From contig NZ_JAPSLK010000009.1 in the NCBI RefSeq assembly GCF_031180885.1, positions 119,474-183,473 of the forward strand: a DNA stretch of 64,000 nt. The letters are read 5' to 3'. Position numbers and translations under genes: made by a program. This stretch comes from Saccharothrix sp. (GTDB taxonomy: Bacteria > Actinomycetota > Actinomycetes > Mycobacteriales > Pseudonocardiaceae). Below the pieces are notes generated by a model. It ran no database searches. It worked only from the letters and a program-made list of their open reading frames with translations, and was not told where the DNA came from. Shown here piece by piece: positions 53,310 through 62,323 of the stretch; positions within the stretch are counted from its first letter, which is position 1; every line of letters starts with the position of its first letter.

Positions 53310-54374
53310 TCACTGCTGGAGCGCGGCGTACCCCGGGTTGATCACGTCCTCGATCAGCGCGCGGCGCTCGTCCAGCGGCAGGAACAGCGAATCCGCCGCG
53401 TTCACCGTGAAGCGGTGGAGGTCGCTCCAGTCGAAGCCGAACTGGTCGACGACCATGCCGAACTCGCCGGACATCGAGCAGTCGCTCATCAGCCGGTTGT
53501 CGGTGTTCACCGTGACCCGGAAACCGAGGTCCGACAGGCGCTTGATCGGGTGCTCCGCCAGCGACGCCACGGCGCCGGTCTGGATGTTGGAGGTCGGGCA
53601 CATCTCCAGGGCGATGCGGCGGTCGCGCACGTACGCGGCGAGGTGGCCGACCTGGTCGTCCTTGATGTCCTCGGTGATGCGCACGCCGTGGCCCAGGCGC
53701 TCGGCGCCGCAGTGCTGCACCGCGCGCCAGATCGACTCGGGGCCGTCGGCCTCGCCGGCGTGGATGGTGAAGTGGGCGTTCTGCTCGCGCAGCCACTCGA
53801 ACGCCGGGAGTTCGCGGTCGGCCGGGAACCCCAGCTCCGGGCCCGCGATGTCGAAGCCCACGACGCCCTGGTCGCGGTAGCGGACGACGAGCTCCGCGAT
53901 GCGCTGCCAGCCGTCGTTCTGGCGCATCGCGCACAGGAGGGTGCCGACGCGGATGCGGTTGCCGGTCGCGGCCTCGCCCTGGCGGAAGCCCTCCTGGACG
54001 GCCTCGACGGCCTGCTCCAGGGACAGGCCCTTCTCGGTGAACAGCTCGGGCGCGTAGCGGATCTCGGCGTAGACGACGCCGTCCTCGGCCAGGTCCTGCG
54101 CGGCCTCGGCGGCGACGCGGACGAGGGCCTCTTCGTCCTGCATGACCCCGCACGTGTGCGCGAAGCCCTCCAGGTAGCGGACCAGGGAGCCGGAGTTGGC
54201 GTTGTCGCGGAACCAGTCGCCCAGCGCGACCGGGTCGGTCGTCGGCAGGCCCTGGTGGCCGGACGCCTCGGCCAGCTCGATCACCGTCTGGGGGCGCAGG
54301 CCGCCGTCGAGGTGGTCGTGCAGCACGACCTTCGGCGCGCGGCGCAGGGCCTCCGGGGAAAGCGGGGTTGGCAT
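53310..54374 (-). CDS. add: Adenosine deaminase
   Basis: Predicted 354 residues, normal for Add. Zn ligands and catalytic residues: [21 protein letters not shown] (His and Glu), ERLGHGVRI, and the catalytic Asp in VNTDNRLMS. It deaminates adenosine and deoxyadenosine to (deoxy)inosine, feeding the phosphorylase encoded at 9841. ATG at 54374 chosen; TACGGT lies 7 nt upstream and could be a -10 for a leaderless transcript. Followed by a strong terminator. In mycobacteria it neighbours deoA and cdd; here a coiled-coil gene intervenes. Confidence 0.97.
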   Translation of the reverse strand: MPTPLSPEALRRAPKVVLHDHLDGGLRPQTVIELAEASGHQGLPTTDPVALGDWFRDNANSGSLVRYLEGFAHTCGVMQDEEALVRVAAEAAQDLAEDGVVYAEIRYAPELFTEKGLSLEQAVEAVQEGFRQGEAATGNRIRVGTLLCAMRQNDGWQRIAELVVRYRDQGVVGFDIAGPELGFPADRELPAFEWLREQNAHFTIHAGEADGPESIWRAVQHCGAERLGHGVRITEDIKDDQVGHLAAYVRDRRIALEMCPTSNIQTGAVASLAEHPIKRLSDLGFRVTVNTDNRLMSDCSMSGEFGMVVDQFGFDWSDLHRFTVNAADSLFLPLDERRALIEDVINPGYAALQQ

Positions 54375-54747
54375 GGCGGTCACCGTACCCGCGACACGCC
54401 GTGACCGGTTCGCCGTGGCGATGATCATGCCCGGTACGATCACTCCGGAGTCATCCCACGTGGCGAGAACCACTCTCTCGGATGGCTCCGGCGGTGTTGT
54501 GCACTCGTGATGCACAACTTTCCGCGACCGATCCCCCAGCTTGGGTCACTCACACGGCGGATGGTCACCGACAGCGCTCAGGGGTGCGCCGCGGGTTACC
54601 TTCGAGTAGGGTCGGCTCGCGTCACCCGAACGGACTACGAACTTGCGTCGAGGGGGCACTTCGGGCCGGGGGGTGGTACAGCCGGGACCCCCGACGCGGT
54701 TAGGCTCCCGGAGGTCTCCCCTCCCCTGGACGAAGGCATTCGAAGCC
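54375..54747. other. 373-bp intergenic region between add and the coiled-coil gene, with operator-like repeat
   Basis: Contains the add promoter on the left, the inverted repeat 54496-54518 in the middle, and a TTAGGCT -10-like box at 54700-54706 that would start a ~35-nt leader for the coiled-coil gene. No further gene seen. Confidence 0.5.
54496..54518. promoter_or_regulatory. Inverted repeat GTTGTGCA-N7-TGCACAAC
   Basis: Perfect 8-bp arms with a 7-bp spacer in the add/coiled-coil divergent region. It has the geometry of a dimeric repressor operator and the same arm and spacer lengths as the MFS-operon site at 48450. Confidence 0.6.
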
Positions 54748-56112
54748 GTGAACGAGAACAACAACTCCACGATGTCCTTCGATCGGATGCGCAACATGCT
54801 GACGCGCGCCGCGGAGATCCGTGAGAGCGAACAGCAGCAGATCTTCGATGCACTGGACGAGATCCACGCGCGGATGTCCCCGCTGGAGTCGCTGGGTTCC
54901 GTTCGCAAGCGGCTGTCGGAGCTGCCCGACCGCACCGAGGTCAGCGTGCTGGCCGAGCGCCTGGACGAGGCGCTGGCCAAGCTGGAGGCGCAGGACAACG
55001 CCGTCCAGGGCATCGGCCGCGCGGTGGACGGGCTGGTCGACAAGCTGGCCAAGCCGTTCGCCCAGCTCGACGGTCGCCTCGACGGCGTCGCCGGCCGGTT
55101 CGAGGGCGTCGCGGGCCGCATGGACGGCCTGGAGGACAAGCTCTCGCACATCCACAAGCGGCTCGACGACCTCGAACTGCACCTGGACAAGCAGGACGGC
55201 AAGGTCGAGGCCGTGCCGGGCGCGGTGACCGGTCCGCTGCGGGAGCGGATCGAGGCGCTGGAGGTCGCGCTGCGCGGTCGCCTGGACGAGGTGGACGAGG
55301 GCGTGCACGAGCACCTCGACGGCACCCGCGAGGCGCTGGCCCGTTCCGTCGCGGACTCGTCGTCGGCGCTGCAGGGCCGCCTGGACGAGACCCGCGACAA
55401 CCTGAACTCGACGCGCGAGTCGTTCACCGCTTCGCTGCAGCAGACCCGCGAGCAGCTCGCCGGCTCGCTGGCCGAGACCCGCGAGTCGCTGGCCGGCTCG
55501 CTGGCCGAGACCCGCGAGTCGCTGGCCGGTTCGGTGGCCGAGACCCGCGACACGCTGGCCGGTTCGGTGGCGGAGACCCGCGACACGCTCGCCGCGTCGC
55601 TGGCCGACACCCGCAGCACCGTCCACGGCAAGCTCGACGAGGCCCGCGAGGCGCTGCACGCGGCCCTGGACGAGACCCGCGACCAGGTCGACGCGACCGA
55701 CCGCCTGGAGGCGCTGGCGCAGCGCCTGGAGCAGGTCACCTCGCGCCTGGACACCATGACCACCCGCCTGGACGCGGTCGAGGACGACTTCGCCGCGCGC
55801 CTGGGCGAGCTGACCGGCGTGGTGGAGCAGGGCATCGCGAAGGTCGAGGGCACCCTGTCCGCGCGGCCGGACTCGGACTCGCTCGCGCAGATGGTGCGCA
55901 AGAGCAACCAGGAGTCCGAGCTGCGCATCGGCGGCCAGCTGGACGAGGCCATGGCGACCTTCGCCGAGCTGATCCTCGGCGGCGGCTCCCCCACCCCGCC
56001 CCCGCCGCCCACCGCCCTGCCCCGCCCGCAGCGGCGCACCCGCAAGAACGGCCCGAAGCCGACCGACAACCGCAACGTGGACGACGACGACCTGACCGCC
56101 GAAGGCGCCTGA
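54748..56112 (+). CDS. Long coiled-coil protein with 11-residue repeats
   Basis: Predicted 454 residues, almost entirely helical and highly charged. Residues ~10-400 are coiled coil. Residues ~225-300 contain about six 11-residue repeats of the form AGSLAETRESL, encoded by near-identical 33-bp DNA repeats at 55430-55620. A Pro-rich stretch (PTPPPPPTALPRP), a basic patch (RRTRKNG) and an acidic tail close the protein. No enzymatic domain. The pattern suggests a scaffold or filament-forming cytoskeletal-type protein. GTG at 54748 is chosen; the ATG at 54772 (MSFDRMRN) is also possible. A strong terminator follows. Confidence 0.85.
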   Translation: MNENNNSTMSFDRMRNMLTRAAEIRESEQQQIFDALDEIHARMSPLESLGSVRKRLSELPDRTEVSVLAERLDEALAKLEAQDNAVQGIGRAVDGLVDKLAKPFAQLDGRLDGVAGRFEGVAGRMDGLEDKLSHIHKRLDDLELHLDKQDGKVEAVPGAVTGPLRERIEALEVALRGRLDEVDEGVHEHLDGTREALARSVADSSSALQGRLDETRDNLNSTRESFTASLQQTREQLAGSLAETRESLAGSLAETRESLAGSVAETRDTLAGSVAETRDTLAASLADTRSTVHGKLDEAREALHAALDETRDQVDATDRLEALAQRLEQVTSRLDTMTTRLDAVEDDFAARLGELTGVVEQGIAKVEGTLSARPDSDSLAQMVRKSNQESELRIGGQLDEAMATFAELILGGGSPTPPPPPTALPRPQRRTRKNGPKPTDNRNVDDDDLTAEGA

Positions 56113-56129
56113 CCGGCCCGCGGCGCGAG

Positions 56130-56171
56130 GAAAGGCCCGGCATCCCTGGGAGGGGAGCAGCCGGGCCTTTC
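56130..56171. terminator. Hairpin terminator after the coiled-coil gene
   Basis: GAAAGGCCCGGC pairs with GCCGGGCCTTTC across an 18-nt loop, 17 bp after the stop codon. Confidence 0.85.
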
Positions 56172-56180
56172 GCGTGTCAC

Positions 56181-56232
56181 GGCGTGGCCTCCGGCCCCCG
56201 CTTCCATCGTCCCACGCACCACCGACAATTCC
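56181..56232 (+). repeat. Dispersed ~52-bp repeat, copy 3
   Basis: GGCGTGGCCTCCGGCCCCCG, TCCATCGTCCCA and ACCACCGACAATTCC, immediately after a transcription terminator. It is the most complete and least disturbed copy of the three in the window. Confidence 0.75.
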
Positions 56233-56623
56233 GCGCGCCCAGCGACCGAAGAGCAACAACCGGCACCCCCGCAACCCCCGCCCCCGCAACCGCGCCCGCG
56301 CCACCCGCAACCAACCGGCGACCGGTGACAACGCGGCGGCGGCGGACGGCGGGCGGTAGCGGGCGGCCAGCGGCAGCGGCGGCAGCAGGCGGCCAGCGGC
56401 AGCGGCGGGCGGCGGCGGCTGGCGCGGCAGCGGGCGGTGGCAGGGGTGTGCGGTGGTTGGTCAGGGCGGCAGCAGTCGCGGCGGTAGCGAGGTCGGGTGA
56501 GTCGTGAGGGCCGGCCGCACCTGCACCGCTTCGCCGGTCAGCGGGTTGCCGATCGTCTGGCGTTCGGCCGGATGCGGGTTCGCCACAGCGTTCGAGGTCG
56601 CCGGGTCGGTCGCGGGCCCCCGA
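56233..56623. other. Gene-free interval with CGGCGGCGGGCGG low-complexity DNA
   Basis: About 390 bp after repeat copy 3 consist of CCGCAACC-type and then GGCGGCAGC-type runs (56330-56480) without a credible gene. The last ~100 bp form the 3' flank of deoA. Confidence 0.55.
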
Positions 56624-57898
56624 CTACCCCCGGACGGTGTCGATCACCAGGGGACGCCCGGGAGCCGGCGACTCGCCGATCGACCAGCCACCCTCCAACG
56701 ACGCCAACGCCGCTCCAAAAGCATCCGGCGTGTCCGTCCGCAGCTCCAGCAACGGCTGCCCCTTCGACACCCGGTCGCCTGGCTTGGCCAGGCACAACAC
56801 CCCGGCACCGGCCTGCACCGCGTCCTCCTTGCGCGCACGCCCCGCGCCCAGCCGCCAAGCCGCCACACCAACGGCATACGCGTCCAGCGACACCAGGTAC
56901 CCGTCCTCGGGCGCCTCCACGACGTGCTTGTGCGCACCCACGGGCAACGGGGCCTCAGGGTCGCCACCCTGCGCCCGGATCATCCGGCACCACACCTCGT
57001 ACGCCTCACCACTGGCCAGCACCGCCGCCGGATCAGCGGAAACACCGGCCCGCGCCAGCATCTCCGCCGCCAGCGCCAACGTCAGCTCCACGACGTCGGC
57101 CGGACCGGAGCCGCGCAGCACGTCCACCGACTCGGCGACCTCGACCGCGTTGCCCACGGCCCGCCCCAGCGGCACCGACATGTCCGTCAGCACCGCGGAG
57201 ACGGCGAGGTCGTGCTGCACGCCGATGGACACCAGCGCCTCGGCCAGCGCCCGCGCCTGCTCCTCGGTCTTCATGAACGCCCCGGAGCCGACCTTCACGT
57301 CCAGCACCAGCGCCTCGGCGCCCTCGGCGATCTTCTTGGACATGATCGAGCTGGCGATCAGCGGGATGGCCTCGACCGTCCCCGTCACGTCCCGCAGCGC
57401 GTAGAGCTTCTTGTCCGCCGGGGCCAGGCCCTCGGTGGCCGCGCAGATCACCGCGCCGACGTCCCGCAGCTGCGCGGTCACCTCGTCCACGGACAACTGC
57501 GCACGCCACCCCGGGATGGACTCCAGCTTGTCCAACGTGCCACCGGTGTGCCCCAGACCCCGGCCGGACAGCTGGGGCACGGCCGCACCGCACGCCGCGA
57601 CCAGCGGGGCCAGCGGCAGGGTGATCTTGTCGCCCACACCGCCCGTGGAGTGCTTGTCCACGGTCGGCCGGCCGACGTCCAGCGAGAGGCGCACACCCGA
57701 CTGGACCATCGCCCGGGTCCAGCGCGCGGTCTCGGCGGGCGTCATGCCGTTGAGGAAGATCGCCATGGCCAGCGCCGACATCTGCTCGTCGGCGACCAGG
57801 CCGCGGGTGTAGGCGTCGACCACCCAGTCGATCTGCTCGTCGGACAGCGCACCGCCGTCCCGCTTGGCCCGGATGACGTCGACCGCGGCAAAACTCAT
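56624..57898 (-). CDS. deoA: Thymidine/pyrimidine-nucleoside phosphorylase
   Basis: Predicted 424 residues. Phosphate and substrate motifs are conserved: TVDKHSTGGVGDKITL, SGRGLGHTGGTLDKLESIPGW, and KVGSGAFMKT. It phosphorolyses thymidine and (deoxy)uridine to base plus sugar-1-phosphate. The ATG overlaps the cdd stop (ATGA). Together with cdd upstream it degrades cytidine/deoxycytidine via uridine. Last gene of the transporter-cdd-deoA operon. Confidence 0.97.
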   Translation of the reverse strand: MSFAAVDVIRAKRDGGALSDEQIDWVVDAYTRGLVADEQMSALAMAIFLNGMTPAETARWTRAMVQSGVRLSLDVGRPTVDKHSTGGVGDKITLPLAPLVAACGAAVPQLSGRGLGHTGGTLDKLESIPGWRAQLSVDEVTAQLRDVGAVICAATEGLAPADKKLYALRDVTGTVEAIPLIASSIMSKKIAEGAEALVLDVKVGSGAFMKTEEQARALAEALVSIGVQHDLAVSAVLTDMSVPLGRAVGNAVEVAESVDVLRGSGPADVVELTLALAAEMLARAGVSADPAAVLASGEAYEVWCRMIRAQGGDPEAPLPVGAHKHVVEAPEDGYLVSLDAYAVGVAAWRLGAGRARKEDAVQAGAGVLCLAKPGDRVSKGQPLLELRTDTPDAFGAALASLEGGWSIGESPAPGRPLVIDTVRG

Positions 57899-58284
57899 GG
57901 CAGATCCCCTGGTCCGAAGGCGTCGGGCAGCACGCGGCTCATCGGCAGCACGCCCGAGGGCGTGTCCACCAGGCAGTCCGGGCCGCCCAGTTCGTAGAGC
58001 ACCTGGCGGCAGCGCCCGCACGGCATGAGCAGTTCGCCCGTGCCGCTGCGGCACGCCACGGCGACGAACTTCCCGCCGCCGGTCAGCTGCAACTGGCCCG
58101 CCATCGTGCACTCGGCGCACAGGCCGACGCCGTAGGACGCGTTCTCCACGTTGCAGCCGGTGACGACGCGCCCGTCGTCGCACACGGCCGCCGATCCGAC
58201 CTGAAGGCCCGAGTACGGGCAGTACGCCGCCTGCGCGGCGGCGACCGCCCGTGACCTCAGGTCGTCCCAGTCGACGTCAACCAC
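57895..58284 (-). CDS. cdd: Cytidine deaminase
   Basis: Predicted 129 residues; homotetrameric type. Zn-binding Cys in GLCAE (with the catalytic Glu) and PCGRCRQV. Also CNVENASYGVG. It deaminates cytidine and deoxycytidine to uridine and deoxyuridine. The GTG start at 58284 overlaps the permease gene by 8 bp, and its stop overlaps deoA by 4 bp. Confidence 0.97.
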   Translation of the reverse strand: MVDVDWDDLRSRAVAAAQAAYCPYSGLQVGSAAVCDDGRVVTGCNVENASYGVGLCAECTMAGQLQLTGGGKFVAVACRSGTGELLMPCGRCRQVLYELGGPDCLVDTPSGVLPMSRVLPDAFGPGDLP

Positions 58285-59542
58285 GGCGGTACACCACGCC
58301 GTCCGCCGCGGGCATCCGCAATCGTTGTGAGGCGACCGCGAGCACGATCAACGTCACCAGGTGCGGCGCGTAGGTGGTCAGCTCGCTGGGCACCTCGTCC
58401 AAGCTGTAGTACACCGCGTAGAGCGCGATCGCCGAGACCACCCCGCCCGCCGCCGCGAACCAGCGCCGCCGGATCAGCTGCCAGATCACGATCACGGCCA
58501 GCAGCAGCACCGCGCCGTAGATCAGCGCGAGGAACGTCTTGCCGCCGCTGCGCAACTGCAACCCGTCCGCGTAACCGAACAGGGCCGCGCCACCCAACAA
58601 ACCACCCGGCCGCCAGTTGCCGAAGATCATGGCCGCGAGGCCGATGAAGCCGCGGCCGTTGGTCTGGCCTTCGAGGTAGCCGGGCTGGCCGGGGTTGAGC
58701 ACCAGCGCCGCGCCGCCCATGCCGGCCAGCGCGCCGGAGCCGATGACGCCGATGTACTTGTAGAGGTAGACGTTGACGCCCAACGACTCCGCGGCCACCG
58801 GGTTCTCGCCGCACGACCGCAGCCGCAGGCCGAACCGCGACTTCCACAGCACCAGGTAGCTGCCGATCACCAGCGCCACCGCGAGCATCGTCAACGGGGA
58901 CACGCCGGTCACCAGGCCGCGCAGGATGCCCGCCACGTCGGACAGGCCGACCCGCTGCTCCGCCTCCAGCTCGCCCAGCCAGTCGGAGAACCCGGCGGCG
59001 GAGTAGGTGTCGAACTTCGGCACGGCCGGTGACTCGCGCGGGTTGTGCGACAGCGGGAAGAAGATCAGCGTCGACAGGTACTTGGTCAGGCCCGCGCCGA
59101 GCAGGTTGATGGCCACACCGGACACGATGTGGTTGACGCCGAACGTGACCGTGGCGATGGCGTGCAGCAGGCCGCCCAGCGCGCCGAACACGGCCGCCGA
59201 CAGCAGCGCGGCCCACGGACCCCACTGGTAGCCCGCCCACGCGGCGCCCCACGTGCCCATGATCATCATGCCTTCGAGGCCGATGTTCACGACACCAGCG
59301 CGCTCCGCCCACAGACCACCCAAGCCCGCCAACAGGATCGGCAGCGCCAACCGCACCGCGGTCTGGATGGTGCCCGTGGACGTCAACTGCGGCACACCGG
59401 TCAGGTAGGACGTGGTGGACAGCAGAACCACCGCGCCCGCCACACCGATCATCGCCGTGGCCCACACCGGGAGGCGCCGAGCCTTGCGCGGCGGCGGAAC
59501 TGTGGTCGGAGCCTCGGACGGGTTCATCAAGGACGTGCTCAT
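58277..59542 (-). CDS. Nucleoside ABC transporter permease 2 (NupQ/BmpC-type)
   Basis: Predicted 421 residues, ~9-10 membrane helices. The ABC permease conserved segment is NIGLEGMMIMGTWGA, and a second conserved loop is GENPVAAESLGVNVYLYKYIG. Pairs with the permease encoded upstream and the ATPase at 60683 to import nucleosides bound by the lipoprotein at 62324. The ATG overlaps the end of the 26-codon ORF at 59539. Confidence 0.94.
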   Translation of the reverse strand: MSTSLMNPSEAPTTVPPPRKARRLPVWATAMIGVAGAVVLLSTTSYLTGVPQLTSTGTIQTAVRLALPILLAGLGGLWAERAGVVNIGLEGMMIMGTWGAAWAGYQWGPWAALLSAAVFGALGGLLHAIATVTFGVNHIVSGVAINLLGAGLTKYLSTLIFFPLSHNPRESPAVPKFDTYSAAGFSDWLGELEAEQRVGLSDVAGILRGLVTGVSPLTMLAVALVIGSYLVLWKSRFGLRLRSCGENPVAAESLGVNVYLYKYIGVIGSGALAGMGGAALVLNPGQPGYLEGQTNGRGFIGLAAMIFGNWRPGGLLGGAALFGYADGLQLRSGGKTFLALIYGAVLLLAVIVIWQLIRRRWFAAAGGVVSAIALYAVYYSLDEVPSELTTYAPHLVTLIVLAVASQRLRMPAADGVVYRRG

Positions 59543-59619
59543 GATGCCGCCTCGCTGACGCTCGCCGGATCAAGAGCACAAAGCACTGTGTTCAATGGTT
59601 CGCTCGCAAGGTCGCTCAC
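59539..59619 (-). other. 26-codon ORF or inserted spacer bridging the two permease genes
   Basis: A GTG at 59619 overlaps the stop of the first permease gene (GTGA). The frame reads VSDLASEPLNTVL and on to a stop overlapping the second permease ATG (ATGA). The overlaps are what a translated coupler would show. However, the codons (CTT, GAA, CCA, TTG, ACA, TGT, GCT) are unlike the neighbours. From memory, similar sequence occurs as an intergenic repeat in related genomes. It may be a repeat insertion that keeps translational coupling. Confidence 0.45.
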
Positions 59620-60683
59620 GCCGCCACCGTCCCCAACTCCTTGCCGACCCGGCGCTGCTCGGCGGCCAGCTCGAACCGGCGGACCACCTCGTACGCGACG
59701 ACGACCGACAGCACGATCGCACCCTGCATGATCGTCACGATCTCCCTCGGCACGCCGACGTTGTCCAACGCCAGGCCCGACTTGTCCAGGAACGCCCACA
59801 GCAGCGCGCCGAACGCGATGCCGCCCGGGTGGTTGCGGCCCAGCAGCGCGATCGCGATGCCGGAGAACCCGATGCCCGCCGGGAAGTTCAGGTTGTAGGT
59901 GTGGTCGCGGCCCAGGATCTCCGGCATCGACACCAGGCCCGCGATGCCGCCGGAGAGCAGCATGGCGATCAGCACCATCTTCTTCGCCGACACGCCACCG
60001 GCCGCCGCCGCCGTCGACGACTCGCCGGAGGCCTTCAGCTCGAAGCCGAACCGGGTGCGGTTCATCATCACCCAGTACCCGATGCCCAGCGCCGCGGCCA
60101 GGAACACCAGGCCGAACACCGTGCCCGAGGCGCCGAACGAGATGCCCGGCACCCAGCCGCTCTCGTGGATCTCCGGCGTGCGGATGTTGTTGCCGCGCAG
60201 CTCGCCGAAGACGTCCTCGCGGATCAGGTACGCGGCCAGGCCCAGCGCCAGGCCGTTCATCATGATCGTGGAGATGACCTCGTTCACGCCGCGCGTGACC
60301 TTGAGGATCGCCGGGATCGCCGCCCACAGCGCGCCGACCAGCGCGGCCACCAGGATGATCGCCAGGGCGTGCAGGCCGGGCGGCAGGGCGAACGAGCCGC
60401 CGAACACCGCCGCGACCACGGCGGCCACCCGGTACTGGCCCTCGACGCCGATGTTGAACAGGTTCATCTGGAACCCGATCGCCACCGCGAGCGCCGCGAT
60501 GTAGTAGGTGCCGGTGCTGTTGATGATGTCCACGGCGGTCGTGCCCTCGCCGACCTGGGACACCATGGCGCCGAACGCCTCCGCCGGGTTCGCGCCGGAC
60601 ACCACCAGCGCGACGCCGCACAGCAGTGCGGAGAACAGGATCGCCAGGGCGGGCGGCAGCAGCTTGCCGCGCAGGATTCCCAT
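59616..60683 (-). CDS. Nucleoside ABC transporter permease 1 (NupP/BmpB-type)
   Basis: Predicted 355 residues, ~9 membrane helices starting at residue 10 (LLPPALAILFSALLCGVALV). The conserved core is GFQMNLFNIGVEGQYRVAAV, and the coupling-loop region is LKASGESSTAAAAGG. Membrane-embedded half of the nucleoside importer. The ATG overlaps the ATPase stop by one base. Confidence 0.94.
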   Translation of the reverse strand: MGILRGKLLPPALAILFSALLCGVALVVSGANPAEAFGAMVSQVGEGTTAVDIINSTGTYYIAALAVAIGFQMNLFNIGVEGQYRVAAVVAAVFGGSFALPPGLHALAIILVAALVGALWAAIPAILKVTRGVNEVISTIMMNGLALGLAAYLIREDVFGELRGNNIRTPEIHESGWVPGISFGASGTVFGLVFLAAALGIGYWVMMNRTRFGFELKASGESSTAAAAGGVSAKKMVLIAMLLSGGIAGLVSMPEILGRDHTYNLNFPAGIGFSGIAIALLGRNHPGGIAFGALLWAFLDKSGLALDNVGVPREIVTIMQGAIVLSVVVAYEVVRRFELAAEQRRVGKELGTVAA

Positions 60684-62254
60684 TACTCGCCTTCCACTTC
60701 CGCGCCCGGCACGGCTTCCACCGCGGGGCTCGTGGCGCCCGCGCCGGTCATCGCGCTGCCGAGGTCCTCCGGGGTCACCGTGCTCGGGTCGGCGTCGGCG
60801 ACCAGCCGGCCGCGCAGCATGACCTTGATGGTGTCCGACAGGCCGATCAGCTCGTCGAGGTCCGCCGAGATCAGCAGCACCGCGAGCCCGCGGGCCCGGG
60901 CGCGCTTGATCTCGTCCCAGATCAGCGCCTGCGCGCCGACGTCCACGCCGCGCGTCGGGTGCGAGGCGATGAGCAGCACCGGGTCACCGGACAGCTCCCG
61001 GCCCACCACGAGCTTCTGCTGGTTGCCGCCGGACAGCGCGGCGGCGGGCACGTCGATGCCGGGCGTGCGGACGTCGAACTCGTCGACGATCCGCTGGGTG
61101 TCCTTCTTCGCGCCCGGGAGGTCCAGCCACTGGCCCTTGGACACCGGCGTGCGGGTCTGGTAGCCGAGAATCCGGTTGGCCCACAACGGTTGCGTGAGCA
61201 GCAGGCCCTGCCGGTGGCGGTCCTCGGGCACGTACCCGATGCCGGCCTCGCGCCGCGCCAGCGTCCCCAGCTTCGTCAGGTCCCGGTCGCCGAGCAGCAC
61301 GCGGCCGTGGTGCGCCTTGCGCATGCCCATGATCGTCTCGACCAGCTCGGTCTGCCCGTTGCCCTCGACGCCGGCGATGCCGACGACCTCGCCGGAGCGC
61401 ACCACCAGGTCGATCCCGTCGAGCACCGGCCGGGTGCCCTCTTCGGCGACCAGGCCCAGGTTCTCCACCAGGAGCACGACCTTGTCGGTGACCGTGGACT
61501 CGCGGGTCTCCGGGCTGGGCAGCTCGCTGCCGACCATCATCTCGGCGAGCTGGCGGGAGCTGACCGTCTTCGGGTCGGCCGTGCCGACCGTGGTGCCGCG
61601 CCGGATCACCGTCACGGAGTCGGCGATCGCGCGCACCTCGTCCAGCTTGTGCGAGATGAACAGGAACGTGAAGCCCTGCTCCTGCATGCCGCGCAGGGTG
61701 GCGAACAGCTCGTCGACCTCCTGCGGCACCAGCACCGCCGTCGGCTCGTCCAGGATGATCACCTTGGCGCCCCGGTAGAGCACCTTCAGGATCTCCACGC
61801 GCTGCCGGTCGGCGACACCGAGCCGCTCGACCAGCACGCCGGGGTCGACGGTCAGCCCGGTGGACTCGGCGAGGCCCTGGATGACCTTGCGGGCCTTGCC
61901 GCCGATGCCGTGCAGGGATTCGGCGCCCAGGACGACGTTCTCCTGCACGGTGAGGTTGTCGGCGAGCATGAAGTGCTGGTGCACCATGCCGATGCCGGCC
62001 TTGATCGCGTCCGCCGGGCTGCGGAAGCGGACGGGCTTGCCGTCGACCTCGATCGTGCCCTCGTCGGGCTGCTGCATCCCGTACAGGATCTTCATCAGCG
62101 TGGACTTGCCCGCGCCGTTCTCACCGCACAGCGCGTGCACTTCGCCGGCCCGCACGGTCAGGTGCACGTCGCTGTTGGCGACCACGCCGGGGAACCGCTT
62201 CGTGATGCCCGACAGCACGACGGCGGGCGTGGCGGCAGGGGTGCTAGTGCTCAT
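60683..62254 (-). CDS. Nucleoside ABC transporter, duplicated ATP-binding protein (NupO/BmpA-ATPase type)
   Basis: Predicted 523 residues with two ABC domains. The first has Walker A GENGAGKST (44-52) and Walker B VIILDEPTAVL. The second has the signature ALSGGNQQKLVVGREL but no canonical Walker A, as usual in sugar/nucleoside importers of the RbsA/NupO kind. It hydrolyses ATP to drive import. A hairpin separates it from the upstream substrate-binding lipoprotein gene. Confidence 0.95.
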   Translation of the reverse strand: MSTSTPAATPAVVLSGITKRFPGVVANSDVHLTVRAGEVHALCGENGAGKSTLMKILYGMQQPDEGTIEVDGKPVRFRSPADAIKAGIGMVHQHFMLADNLTVQENVVLGAESLHGIGGKARKVIQGLAESTGLTVDPGVLVERLGVADRQRVEILKVLYRGAKVIILDEPTAVLVPQEVDELFATLRGMQEQGFTFLFISHKLDEVRAIADSVTVIRRGTTVGTADPKTVSSRQLAEMMVGSELPSPETRESTVTDKVVLLVENLGLVAEEGTRPVLDGIDLVVRSGEVVGIAGVEGNGQTELVETIMGMRKAHHGRVLLGDRDLTKLGTLARREAGIGYVPEDRHRQGLLLTQPLWANRILGYQTRTPVSKGQWLDLPGAKKDTQRIVDEFDVRTPGIDVPAAALSGGNQQKLVVGRELSGDPVLLIASHPTRGVDVGAQALIWDEIKRARARGLAVLLISADLDELIGLSDTIKVMLRGRLVADADPSTVTPEDLGSAMTGAGATSPAVEAVPGAEVEGE

Positions 62255-62275
62255 TCAGGCTCCTAAAACCACGCA

Positions 62276-62309
62276 ATGGGCCTCGCGAGTGGGTGCTCGC
62301 GAGGCCCAT
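62276..62309. terminator. Intra-operon hairpin (14-bp stem) between the binding-protein and ATPase genes
   Basis: ATGGGCCTCGCGAG and CTCGCGAGGCCCAT pair perfectly across a 6-nt loop. Placed after the first gene of a transporter operon, it is likely a partial terminator that keeps the binding protein in excess over the membrane components. Confidence 0.82.
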
Positions 62310-62323
62310 GCGCACGGCGAGGA

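Noticed and set aside
54546..56331. Ser/Arg-rich and Val/Gln-rich minus-strand frames antisense to the coiled-coil gene
   Set aside because: Antisense shadows of the repetitive coiled-coil sequence.
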